Assembly (NCBI GenBank): GCA_014925825.1
Contig: JACGCK010000087.1
Span: 1 to 64,000, forward strand
Origin: Pholiota molesta
Taxonomy: Eukaryota; Basidiomycota; Agaricomycetes; Agaricales; Strophariaceae
DNA: 64,000 nt
Direction: 5' to 3'
Positions 19,015 to 29,994 of this stretch are shown piece by piece. A model generated the notes under the pieces. The model searched no databases, was not told the origin of the DNA, and saw only the letters and a list, made by a program, of their open reading frames with translations. Positions within the stretch are counted from its first letter, which is position 1. The number at the start of each line of letters is the position of its first letter. Made by a program: the position numbers and the translations under genes.

Positions 19015-20833
19015 GGAAGGACTTGATTCAGCAGCCGACAATATCAGGACGACACATGCAGTTTCTTCTCCCTTATACCATTATGGCATCATCGAAGACC
19101 CAGCAACCTGCACGCGCCGTCGACATCCGACCGCGTTATTTGTCTCATGAAGATTGGCTGAACTAGAGCTTTGCTGGACAGGGTTACGGACCAGCACATA
19201 CGACATTATTATGGTCAGGTTTCGAGATCGATGATTGGAGATCTGGTAAATGAACAGTGGACGGGAATGTCACATTGACTTGATCTGACTTTATCCTATC
19301 GTTTCTTCTTCTCCGATTCCCTCATACTCATCGCAACTAACCTACGAAATTTAATATCGAGGTATCGTGCTTCCAGGAAGCGACCGATAGCTCCCGTCAT
19401 TAATTAACTTACGATGCTCCTTGTGGGTTATGTTCGCGTTCTGCGAAATAAGTATGACAACTTTTTGGCCTGCCGTATGAAATCTCCCAAGTCCATCTAC
19501 CTGCAGCCGGGCCACCAAAAGGAGTGTCCCCGTGTTCCCGTGTGAGTTTAGCCATGGGCGCCTATTTTGCTCCCACGGCCAAAGGAATGGAGACGACTGG
19601 AGATGGTGCTGATCTGCCGATACTACTCCAGCGAACGCATCCATCCTTGAGGCTGAACCCTTCGTTTCTGTCTCCATTGGCCGCAGTCTTTTCGCCTTCA
19701 CCGAACATCCTTGATCACAACCGTTTCGATATCATGAGCCAAACCGATGGCGCCGCCGATTCAGGAGCAATGCCGGAAGTCGTCGCTCCAAACCATGCAA
19801 AACCATAGTGCTCTCGGTCATGACGCAAGGAGATGTTATTCAATACGCCCTGATACCTTTGCAACAATCATATGCGGTAGATATAATACTTCAACGGTTC
19901 AAAAGCTGACTTCATGCTAAACTCGCCTTATCCGTGCATATAGGATACAATTGCAACAGCCTTTCTTCTGTTGGGCGACTATCTTAAGGGTGTACTGCCG
20001 AAACCGTCTATCTCAAGATCTCTACCAAAAATGCTGCCGGGAAGGTCGTCTGGGCGCATGTTGCTCCATCTTTATGGAACGACACCGTCTCAGAGGGTGC
20101 GAATTGAGGATATTGCAATGAAGAATGTGTATGTAATTATCGGTTGAAGGAAAGTCATGTAAAACAATTTGATCAATCCTAAAGCAGCAAATATTTTCCA
20201 ACACCACATTCGAGTAATCCGTTATTTCAAGCTCCAACTATCTTGCTAGGTGCCCTGTGCTTGTATAAAGTATCTCACAACGTTCTCCCGAAACTACCAG
20301 AGTACACACTTATTATAATTCATCAGGATGCAAACAGCCTCTCAGATGTTGAAGAAGTTGATTCACGAGGCATTCAATGTAAGTATCTTATTCTTTTCCT
20401 CTTAACTTCAGGCATGAATCCAGCATGAAGCCAGGGTGAAATTTCGTGATCAGCAGGTCCTAAACCGAGAAGATCGCTCGCAGTGATCACTGAGTAGCAT
20501 GCTCGGTGTCACCGGGCCGGTTCTATTTCGTCCCGAGGTATCTGCCAAACAACGCCTGCCCGAAAAGTGACGACGTCCACGGCACGATCAGTACCAACTG
20601 CTCATTTTCTGCCAATCCTCAGTCTAATCTGACGCTCTAACGCGTGCCCTACGTTTACTGTGACGCTAATCCATAGATTTCGCAAGCCTTCATCATACTG
20701 CCTTGATTCAACTGCTCTGATCAACTCAAGACCGACTACAAGCTTCCCTGCTAATCCAAACCGAACACCCGTTCCGCTTCCGAGTCCTTGGCTTCGACGA
20801 ATCGTTGGGCTTTTCAGCTGCTTTTCAATCACC
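19015..20833. other. intergenic, no supported gene
   Basis: About 1.8 kb. Short open frames at 19351-19808 and 20022-20428 lack family motifs and splice-linked extensions. 20580-20833 is the GC-richer upstream region of the OPA3-like gene. Confidence 0.5.
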
Positions 20834-21772
20834 ATGGCCAGCGCTAAGATAGCGACGCTCCTAATCCGCGCAAGTCCACGCCCTCCCTCTCTCCACCCCT
20901 CCCATCCTAACCTAACGCGCTCCCCCACCCCCCTCATCACAGACGCTCGCGAAGCCCATCTCGAGCCGCATCAAAGAGCAGGCCAGGCAGTGAGTGCCGC
21001 GTTACACCCACCACATACGCGGGATGCTGATGATAATGACGTGCAGGCACGAGCGCTTCCGGGGAATGTGCATCGGCCTCGCGCAGTTCATGTACCGCTA
21101 CGAGGTGCGCATGCGCACGAGCCTGCTCGGCGAGGCGCCGAAGCACATCCGGCCGCTCTCCGAGGTCAAGTACGTCCCCCCTCCCCCTCCCCACCCACGC
21201 GCTGATCACACCGCTAATCCCTGTTGCGTTGTGTATGAATCGTATAGGGCGATCGAGAACGGCGCGAACGCGCTCGCGGAGGGCTTCCTCTTCTCCGTCG
21301 CGGCGGCGCTGATCGTCGGGGAGACGTGGCGCAGCTCGCGCAGCCAGGCGCGGCGGCGCGACGACGTCGACGAGCAGCTCGACGCGCTCGGCGCACGGCT
21401 GGGGGAGCTCGCCGCGCGCGTGGACGCCTCGCGGGGAAGTTCGAGCATGATCGGGAGGAGGAGAGGCAGAGGTACGTGGTGTATACACGTTATGGGTTTT
21501 CATGGTGGGTGTGTGACGATGTGGCTCTGGGCGGTGTGTGTTGTTTTAGGAGCGAGCAGCTGGAGCGGATCATCGAGCGCGTTGTGGATATCCGCGCGCC
21601 GCGGAGCGCCGCCGCGGAATTATCGACGGACAAGGCTGCAGGAACGGCGACGTGGCGTCAAGTACAGCGCCGTCACACACGGAACGGTGGGCGTCATAGC
21701 ATGCCGATTGGCCTGATCAGACCCCACCCGTTCGCGTGTGGGCTGTGGCGGATGAGATGGGCTCCAAGATGA
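20834..21772 (+). CDS. OPA3: OPA3-family protein, with GC-AG first intron and one frame break
   Basis: OPA3-family proteins are small proteins attached to mitochondrial (sometimes peroxisomal) membranes. Exons: 20834-20869, 20943-20989, 21047-21169, 21248-21471, 21550-21772. Landmarks: MASAKIATLLIR, then TLAKPISSRIKEQAR, HERFRGMCIGLAQFMYRYE, then AIENGANALAEGFLFSVAAALIVGE, a likely membrane segment, and a C-terminal coiled coil (EHDREEERQRSEQLERIIE). Intron 1 starts GCAAGT, the usual form of a rare GC-AG intron. In exon 4 the frame must slip by one base near 21432-21437 (within GCGGGGAAG) to join the coiled-coil part. A missing base there, in the assembly or the genome, is the simplest explanation. 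Confidence 0.8.
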
Positions 21773-22867
21773 TGATGATGCCCCAAGCACCGACCCCGGT
21801 TTATTATGTAGAGAGCGTTCGCTTCCGACGGGGCGCACTCCACGACTTGACGACTTCCGACTAGTCCCGCCGACACTACTACTTAGAAGCGGCGCCGTCC
21901 TCGCAATCCATATCCCATATCCCAACTACTTATCTCTTCTGCCTCTGCGCTGGACGTCCGAAGGAGAGAGTTATTTATCGAGACGTCTTATCCCATCTCA
22001 TAGCATTACAATACCATTTAATCACCGCTCCTTCTCTGAGCTTCTTTGCAAGCGTTCACCGTTCAGCCTGAGTGCCAGTGCAGGGTTCGGGTCCCTGCGT
22101 TGCCCAGGCCCTGCCTTCTCGACTCTTCCTCTTCCTATCCCTTCCCAGCCCAGCAATCCGCTCCATCGCACTCGGAATCTCTGGATGGCGTCTTCCAAAG
22201 CGATTTTTTTAGGTTTTTTTTTGTGTGTTTGAGCCATGACAACGGGTCGGACCCGGCGTAAACGAGGCGTAATCCAAGCGTCATCAATCGATGCTCCATC
22301 CTGAGGGCTCCACAATGATAATACTTAACGCAAAAGGGAAAAGGGGCTTTTGGTTATCACTGTTATCATCGCATTTTCGGGTCTCCCGTAGGGAGACTCG
22401 GCTTTGGGCGTTCTGAGGCGTTCTGCAATTGCCAACGAGACTTGACTTCTGGAATCATCATCCGCCTCTACTCGCGCCAGCTGAGTAAGTAAGAAAATGC
22501 GGGATGCGATAGGGCGCACGGCGGTGCTCAAGTCAAGAAATACAAGAAATGCAGTGTATGTACAATAAGTAAGAATAAGTTTGTATCTGTATGTGTCCCG
22601 AAGAAGAAAGTGCGAATGCATGTGCGTCGAGCAATGATGTGCGTGTATGTATGGAGGTCGTGGTATGTAGCCTGTAGCGAAACTGAGTAGTAGTGTACAT
22701 GTGTGTGTGGTGGTACAACGAAGGCCCTGCCCCGCAGCGTGTCTGGCACGCGGTCTGCAGTATCCTAGCTAGGGGTGTGTGCGGTCGTAGCGGTGTTCGT
22801 CAAGTTATCCCATAACATCCATCGATATCCAAGGCGTGCTCCTATCCTCCAAAACTCAGAAGAGAAC
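21773..22867. other. intergenic, no supported gene
   Basis: Contains the 3' flank of the OPA3-like gene with a short GATGATGATG run near 21768, a T-rich patch near 22205, and AT-rich sequence around 22540-22720. No coding signal I can support. Confidence 0.5.
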
Positions 22868-23302
22868 TCATAGCGCCGCGGCGCGCGCCAGCCGCAGCTG
22901 GAACCGCTCCATGCGCTGCAGCAGCGCCTCGCCCGCCGCTGCGCGCTCGTGCACCGCCGTCGGCGCTCGCACCGCGGGCACCACGACGCGGCCCAGCAGA
23001 CTGAGCGGGCTGCCGCTGCCGCTGCCGCCCCCGTGCGCGGCGCCGCCGAGCCCGAGCGGGAGGCCGCCGGACGCGGAGAGGGCCTCGGGCAGGAGCTCGG
23101 GGAGGGCCGCGAGGCTCTCCGGGGCGGCGGCGGCGTTGAGGGCGTTGGTGGACGGCGTGGATGGTGTGACGGGCGTGGAGGGCTGGGCGGCGGCGGCGGC
23201 GGGGCGGGCGGCGGGCAGGGCGGCGGTGGGGGTTGTGACCGTGAGGAGGAGGAAGAGGAGGGTCAGGGCCAGGGACAGGAGGTGGGAAGGTCTGGAGAAC
23301 AT
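22868..23302 (-). CDS. small secreted Ala/Pro/Gly-rich protein
   Basis: Unrecognised, 144 residues, one exon. It starts with a clear signal peptide (MFSRPSHLLSLALTLLFLLL then a TAALPAA cleavage region), followed by an Ala/Pro/Thr-rich and then Gly/Ser-rich chain and a basic amphipathic C-terminus (LLQRMERFQLRLARAAAL). No cysteines, so it is not a typical disulfide-rich effector. Longer in-frame upstream codons exist, but the ATG at 23302 places the signal peptide at the N-terminus. A TATA-like ATAAATA (23457-23463) sits about 155 bp upstream. The strong GC bias makes overlapping frames long, so expression should be checked. Confidence 0.5.
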   Translation of the reverse strand: MFSRPSHLLSLALTLLFLLLTVTTPTAALPAARPAAAAAQPSTPVTPSTPSTNALNAAAAPESLAALPELLPEALSASGGLPLGLGGAAHGGGSGSGSPLSLLGRVVVPAVRAPTAVHERAAAGEALLQRMERFQLRLARAAAL

Positions 23303-24920
23303 GGCGTGGTGAGGGCGGGGAATGGGCTTGGGCGGGGTGGTGCTTTGGACTTGGGAAGGACTGAGGGGACGGCTTTCGCGTGTTGTGCGCTGCACGGTCA
23401 AAAGATTGAAAGAAAGTTGGGTTGGGTGAAGAGGATCCCGTCAAGGCGAGTCTCGCTATTTATGCGGTGCGTGGAGCGAGCGGCGCGTAGGGGATCCTGG
23501 TGGGGCGGGAAAAGGGAAAGAGAAAGAGAAGGTGGAGAAAGGCGAAGATGACGAGGCGTAGACTAGCTTGCGACAAGGGGCGGCGGAAGCAGGGGTGGTT
23601 GCTTAAGTAGCCGTGGAAAATATTCGCACGGCCCTGGTGTGCGCCCATTGCGCGCCTCAAATCAACCTCAAATCGCGCGTTCCTTTGTGTGCGGCAGTTG
23701 GAGGATCAGGCGGATGCGCATGTAAGGCGGCGTATTTTTGGTAGACTCGCTATTGTGAAGCGCGAGTTGTGCGGCGGTATGGTGTTTGTGTGCGATGTTT
23801 GTATACCGCGGCGCCCATTGTTCGAGGTGCTAGTGACATCATTTCAGAATCCCGCAATATGTATGGGCGCGTTGTCACAGCAATGCAACTCCAATACTCT
23901 AATGCCATTTGCATTTCTCTACAAGAAGGGAAGCCTAGGATAAATGCCTAGACGCTCAAGGGCTCCAAATTTTTTGAATCGATTCATAGATTGAACTTCA
24001 AGGAATTGTCAGTGTCACCTTTGGGCAATGGGCGCCTATATCACGTGACCGTATCGTATCTTCAGGCGCTTTATTATTAACTCCTCTGGACCGTCTTTTA
24101 TACTTATTTGAGTAGTGTAAGAATCTGTGGCGCTGGAGTACATAAGTTACTGATATCGACATTTGCCTGAGAATTTTTTGCGGAGCTGGCGGGACTCCAC
24201 TAGCTGCTGAATATGCCCAAACGTCCGCATAGTCCAGAAATGTCGGAGTGTACTCAGTTCCTGCCTTTCCCCATCTGAAAGGGAAATGAATGTCAAAGCT
24301 TTGCCTGTCTATTGTCTACTGGAATATTTATATTGTAGTGCACTCTGACTAACTACACTGCATTTGCGCAGTCTTGAATGCAGTAGCCAACGCCGAGTCG
24401 AGTCCTCACACCACAGGCTGAGTGAGGCCGCAGCCCGATGGACCGACATCAGCAAAAAAGCAGTCTTAATATGTATGTTTGCCTAGATATAATCCATACA
24501 TACTGGATTTCAGCCTGAGTAAATGTTGCATGGGATTGTACGGCTACAAGACATAGAATACAATAGAATTTATTAGTAAAGTTTTCGCAAGCCTTCCAAA
24601 GACTTGTAACTCTCAAATTCCTCGCGTCGGATTCCAGCTCAACAAATCCTTGTAATGATCGCTTGCATTCTAATGGATTTTATTATAGCACTGCCTTGCA
24701 AACGTCAGAAATGTTCCGAACATTCTATGGTGATTTATGACATTGTATGGGATTTTAGCAGAACATATAGAATTCCTTTACCTAGTGTAGAGGGCGCTTT
24801 TTTGGCGATATGCCTCGTCGCTTGAGTGGGAGCGGATAGGCTGAGTGAGGCCGCAGGCCCGCAGCCCGACGGACCGAGGCTATTTTAAACTGGGCCACAG
24901 GGGGAATTACGTAAAAGAAT
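23303..24920. other. intergenic with a repeated GC-rich phrase
   Basis: No supported gene. A phrase, GGCTGAGTGAGGCCGCA with a following CAGCCCGA(T/C)GGACCGA, occurs near 24416-24449 and again near 24838-24876 in the same orientation, about 425 bp apart, with AT-rich sequence between. Confidence 0.5.
24416..24876. repeat. direct repeat pair bounding about 0.46 kb of AT-rich DNA
   Basis: Two direct copies of a ~33-bp GC-rich phrase. The second has an extra GGCCCG. The pair could be ends of a small non-autonomous element or dispersed copies of one repeat. Confidence 0.45.
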
Positions 24921-27900
24921 TTGTCGTACGACTGTAACCTGATGAGGTCACCCGAGCGGCGCACAATCTCTCTCCCCCACACCCAGGATGCCCCCCGTCC
25001 CCCGCGCGTCCCCATCACCGGGCGCCCCGTCCCCGCGGCCTACGTGCACACGACCGCCTGCAGCTTCGTCGACACCCACGGCCGCACGCTCCTCCTGCGC
25101 GGCGTCAACCTCTCCGGCGCGAGCAAGGCGCCCGTCGGCCGCCCCTCGTACCTGCGCGACGACTTCTGGGAGAGCGCGGAGGCCGGCGGCGAGGGCTTTG
25201 TCGGGCGCCCTTTGAACCTCGACGACGGGAGTGCGGATGTGCACCTCGCGCGGCTGAGGGGATGGGGCTTCAATCTGCTGAGGTTCCCCTTCACATGGGA
25301 GGCTATCGAGCACGAGGGCCCGTGAGTCGCTGTTTTCCTGGCTATATGCGCTATGAGCTGATTTGGCGTGCAGAGGGAAATATGATACCGAGTTTATGGA
25401 TTACACTATTCGTGTGCTAAGCAAATGTAGAGACTATGGCTTTCGAGTTTACATGGATCCCCATCAAGACACAGTGCGTATTTTTTCTCTTTGCGTCATA
25501 TCCAGAGAGCACTTTTATTGTTCCCCGCTGCCGCCGCCTCCGCCTCCTGCATGCCCAAGTTCTCATAAATTGCCTGCTCACTATGATGCAACCTCGCCGC
25601 CGCAGACTCTGCCTCCCACATGCCACCCGCAACTTGCCACCCTCTATGACGCGATTTCGCCGCTGTCTCCCGCCGGTGCCAGGTTGTGGGTGGCATGCGG
25701 GAGGCGGGCGACGGCAGCAAGGCTTTCATAGAGGCCATGGTGGCAACGAGCTGTGACGGGAGGCAGCGGCGGTGAGGTTGTCAATGGAGGGCGGGGTGAT
25801 GATGACTGGTGCCGGTGATTGTGACCGACACGACGTCGCAGTTGTGCGGGAGGCGGGCAGCGCTGGTGTTGAGAGGCGCCGGTGATTAGTGGGGCCCCCG
25901 ATGGTGCCAGTGATAAATTCACCTCATGGGCCAAGCGCTCAAGCACGCCGGCGGACTGTCCGTACGGACATTCCGCAAGATGTCCTCGTTGTTCCTGAGG
26001 TTGTCAATGGAGGGTGGGGTGATGATGGCTGGTGCCGGTGATTGCGACGACACGGCGTCGCAGTTGTGCGGGAGGCGGGCAAGCACGCTGGCGGAATGTC
26101 CGTACGGACATTCCGCCGAAATTATTTCCCATAAACAAGCACTGCTAGAGGCAATGGCTGTTTCTTTTGGAAACAGCTTATTGTGAACATGTTTCAAGGC
26201 TGTTCCCGAAGTTTTCTTTTGGAACAGCCTATGCAACAGGTTCAAAATGCACTTTTTCTGGGCTGTTTTCGCATGGAACAATGGTCACTTCCAGCAGTGA
26301 AGATGTCCTCATTGTTCCAAACTTCTTGTCGTTGTGGCCCTCTATCCTTTTTCCAGTGCTGACAGCTTTCTTCTTTAGTGGTCGCGCTTCTCCGGTGGCT
26401 CTGGAGCCCCATACTGGACACTCGCCGCCTGTGGCATCAACCCAAGAAACATTACAGCAACGCAAGCCGCCATTCTCCACTGCGAATACCCTCTAGCACA
26501 CGAACCCAACCCCGCAAAATTACCCGCCATGGTTTGGAGCACCAACTACGGCCGCCTCCTCTCGCAGACCGTGTTCACCCTCTTCTTCGCCGGCCGCGAC
26601 TTTGCGCCGAATTGCATCATCGACGGCGTCAATATCCAGGACTACCTCCAGAACCACTTCATCGAGGCCTGTGGGCAGCTCGCCGACCGCATAAAAGCCT
26701 TCGACAACGGAAGCCTGTTCGACGAGTGCATCATCGGATGGGACAGCATGAACGAGCCCTTTGAGGGCCTATGCGGCTGGGAAGACCTGCAGAAAAACCC
26801 GACCAAGCAGGGCTCGACGCTGAAGAAAGGCAGCTTCCCGACGCCGGCGCAGAGTCTCCGGCTCGGTATGGGGCAGGCGCAGACCGTCGAGCACTGGACG
26901 TTCGGCACCATGGGCCCGTCGAAGAACGGGACGGTGACGATCGACCCGAAAGGGCAGAAGGTGTGGGCAGACGCTGTCGCGCCTCCGTCCGACGCCGCCA
27001 GCCCGCACGAGCCTACGGGCGCTGAGCCCGTCGGCGAGCTCCCGGATGGCACGCATCCGCGGTGGGGCTGGAAGCGCGATGTCGCGAAGTGGGCGCTTGG
27101 GACGTGCGTGTGGGCGCAGCACGGCGTGTGGGACGTCGAGACCGGTTACATCCTCCGCCCAGACTATTTCCGCTGCCACCCCGTCACGGGCATCGAGGTC
27201 GAGTTCCTCTCGGACTATTGGAAGCCGCACTGGATCGCGTACGCCCAGCGCATTCGACAATCGCATGAAGAAGCTATCATTCTCGTGCAGCCGCCGGTGT
27301 TTGCGCCTCCGCCGAGATTCGAAGAGGACGCGCTGCAGGGCCGCTGCGCGTATTCGCCGCATTATTACGACGGTTTGACACTGATAACCCGGCACTGGAA
27401 CTGGTTCAACGCGGATGCGCTCGGGCTCCTGCGCGGCAAGTACTCGTCCACTCTGCAGGCCGTGAAGATTGGCGAAAGTGCTATACGGAAATCCCTGCAC
27501 GAGCAACTTGGGTACTTACAAGACGACGTCCCCGCTCTGGGAAAAGGCGACTATCCGACGGTCATCGGCGAGATCGGGACCCCTTTCGACATGGATGATA
27601 AAAGATCGTACGGCTGGACCGACGGCGGGAAGTATAAAGGCGACTACGGCAGCCAGGAGAAGGCGCTGGACGCGAGCTTGAACGCGTGCGATGCGTGGGC
27701 GGCGAACAGCAGCAAGAAGGACCGCGGGTCGCTGAACTGGTCGGTGTGGACGTACGTGCCGGACGACCACACGCACGAGTGGGGCGACGGGTGGAACATG
27801 GAGGATTTGAGCCTGTGGAGCCTGGACGATCTCGGCGACGACGACGAGGAGGAGGGGGGGATGGGGTGGATATGGACATGGAGAGCATGGCGGCACTGGA

Positions 27901-29065
27901 CGACGACGGCCTGCACAGCCGTGCGAAGCTGCTGGGCCACGCGGGGCCGCAGCAGCCGGGGCGCCTCCTCCGCCGGAAGGAGCTGGCGCCGTCGCTGCCC
28001 ATGGCCGTCGCGCAGTCGACGCTGAGCCTCGCGAGCCTCGGCGCGCCGTCGGTCGCCTCGAGCCTCGGGATGCCGCCCGCACGCCCCCAGCGCATGCGCG
28101 CGCTCTCGACCGCGTCAGGATCGACGGCGAGCACCGCGGCCGCGTCGTCGTCGGCGCGCTTCGCGGGCGTCGCGGGCTACTCCGCGAACGCGTACACGCT
28201 GCTGACGCGCGGCGCGCGGGCGGTGCGCGCGTTCGCGCGCCCGTGGCCGGTGAAGGTCGTCGGGCGCGCGGTGGACGTGCGGTTTGACATCGGGAGCGCC
28301 GCGTTCAAGATGAGGGTCAGCGTCGGCGCGGAGGACCGGGTGCAGGACGCGCCGCCGGCGGGGGAGGCGCTGGCGACGGAGGTGTATATCCCGCTGGTGC
28401 ACTATGCGCACCCGCGGCTGCTGGAGGACGCGGCGCGGCGGACGGCGCGGCGGCGGGGGAGGAGGATGTGGAAGGACCCCGAGATGGAGGAGGGGTGCGG
28501 TGCTGGCGGGGATGGGCGCTCGATTAACAGCGCGTCTACTGTGGATGAGGAGTGCGAGGAGGGGCGAGGTGGGCGTGCGGACGAGGACTGCACCGCGCTG
28601 TCGATGTCGGTGTTGACGACGGACACGGCGACCACGACGGCGGCGGGCTCGCCGTTCAGCCAGCACTCAGCCTCGACGGTGGTCGCCGCGGCGGACGTGC
28701 CGTCCGAGGACGACGTCCTCTCCAAGAAATCGCTCTCCGCGCACGCCTCACACCCGTCCACGTCCGCTTCGACATCCGCGTCATCGTCGGCGCCGCTCCT
28801 CATCCGGGACAGCACGCCCGACCTCGTCGACGTCGACGTCACGGCCCCGCCCGGCACGCGCGTCGAGGTGCGCGGGCAGACGCTGTTCTGGTGGTACGAC
28901 GCGCCGCAGGAGGGCGAGCCGCGGCGGGAGTATGTGCTCGAGGTGCGGCGGCGCGGTGGGGTGCTGAAGCCGCGTCCAGGGAAGAGGGCAAGTGTGGTCG
29001 GTGGTGCGGAGAAGAGCTGGTGCGAGCAGCTGTGTCCGGAGGAGGGGCCGTGTGTTATTGCGTGA
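24921..29065 (+). CDS. GH5 steryl-beta-glucosidase-like enzyme (EGCrP2/Sgl1 type)
   Basis: Fungal GH5 enzymes of this type remove glucose from ergosteryl glucoside. Exons: 24921-25321, 25374-25473, 26379-29065. The catalytic acid/base Glu is in DSMNEPFEG (about residue 293), and the nucleophile is in VIGEIGTPFD (about residue 565). VNLSGASKAP and VYMDPHQDTWSRFSGGSGAP, the latter spanning intron 2, are further landmarks. A beta-rich C-terminal domain ends WWYDAPQEGEPRREYVLEV. Total length is about 1060 residues. The frame must slip once at a run of seven G near 27850-27858, after an Asp/Glu stretch: one more G restores a continuous reading. Intron 2 is 905 nt and full of repeats. The start is the first in-frame ATG; the precise start is unsure. 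Confidence 0.85.
25474..26378 (+). repeat. repeat-filled 905-nt intron
   Basis: Bounded by GTGCGT and TTTAG, which join HQDT to WSRFSGG in frame. Inside are two direct copies of an ~85-bp unit (25774-25859, 25997-26081), two copies of a palindrome (25951-25976 imperfect, 26090-26117 perfect) and an inverted pair around CATGCCACCC (25618 and 25692). Three GGCTGTT...GGAACAG-type motifs lie at 26157-26285. Other introns in the window are mostly 48-60 nt, so about 850 nt looks inserted or expanded. Confidence 0.75.
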
Positions 29066-29994
29066 GGTATGGTTGAACGAACTTGATATCCTTATCCCCC
29101 TATCTTCGATGACCCTCTGGATTGCTTTTCTTCTTTCTCGTTTGTCGTTTGTCGTGTATCGCTCTCGCTTTCGATTCTCTTTTTCGTTTGTTCGCCCTTT
29201 CTGTGTCTCATTAGCATACCTGCATTGATAACTAATTGTGTAGCACTAAAAAAAGTCATATTATAACCCCTCATGAACTTTCTTTTTCCCTTTTTTTCTT
29301 TCATCTTCTCTATTTTGTGTACTACAGTCTACTTTTTCTTGCTTTCTGTTTCATACCGCATCGGCATCTTTTTTCATTCATGAAACACAACGCATCGCAT
29401 CGATCTCACATCCCAATAATATTCTCTTGTGAATCTGACTTGTCAAATCGCCTTGGTTAGATCACTCGCTCGAAACGAAGACTCGCTGCAAATTCAGGCT
29501 CCGCAGTCCGTCAATTGCGACGACTTGCACATGGGCGCCTATTTGATCATGCTGTCGGTTCTTGAAACTATCATCCAAAATCTCCTCGGTTTTTTTGGGA
29601 TGGGATACAGAGTTATATGTATATGTCTTTCCTAGCCAAACTCAAAAATGTGTCTAGGAATAAAGATAACTCATCGGCTTCAGCGTTCCTGAGAACTGGC
29701 GTCGTCGTCGCCCAGGAACCGCCACCCATGTTCTCTTCTTCCTCCATTAGTAATTTTATTGTATCCTACAGCTATAAAATATGTTTTCTAAGTTCTCTGT
29801 GCGATGCTGGTATCATGGGTTTGGTGCCCAAATTGTTTCTTCTTTGTGTAATATGTATAATAGACTCTTTGACACAAGTTTGACATGTGCAGCCTCAGTG
29901 CAGAGCGCGAAAATATATCTTTTGTGATATCTACGGCGATGCCTGAGGACCTCTCATCCAACAAAAACTTGCAATCGCACAATGGGTCTACTAG
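29066..29994. other. intergenic, pyrimidine-rich then AT-rich
   Basis: 29100-29380 is very rich in T/C on the plus strand (TTTCTTTTT-type runs), as in a 3' untranslated region or terminator area. No coding signal I can support. Confidence 0.5.

Noticed and set aside
19351..19808. Open frames of 94-116 codons on both strands
   Set aside because: No signal peptide, domain or splice continuation; likely chance.
20943..21503. Long minus-strand open frames opposite OPA3
   Set aside because: GC-rich shadow frames of the OPA3 exons, Arg/Ala/Pro-rich composition.
22836..23551. Long plus-strand and alternate-frame open frames over the small secreted gene
   Set aside because: Arg/Gly/Ala-rich shadows; only the minus-strand frame has a signal peptide.
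26769..28666. Several 110-245-codon minus-strand frames across the GH5 gene
   Set aside because: Antisense shadows of a GC-rich coding exon.
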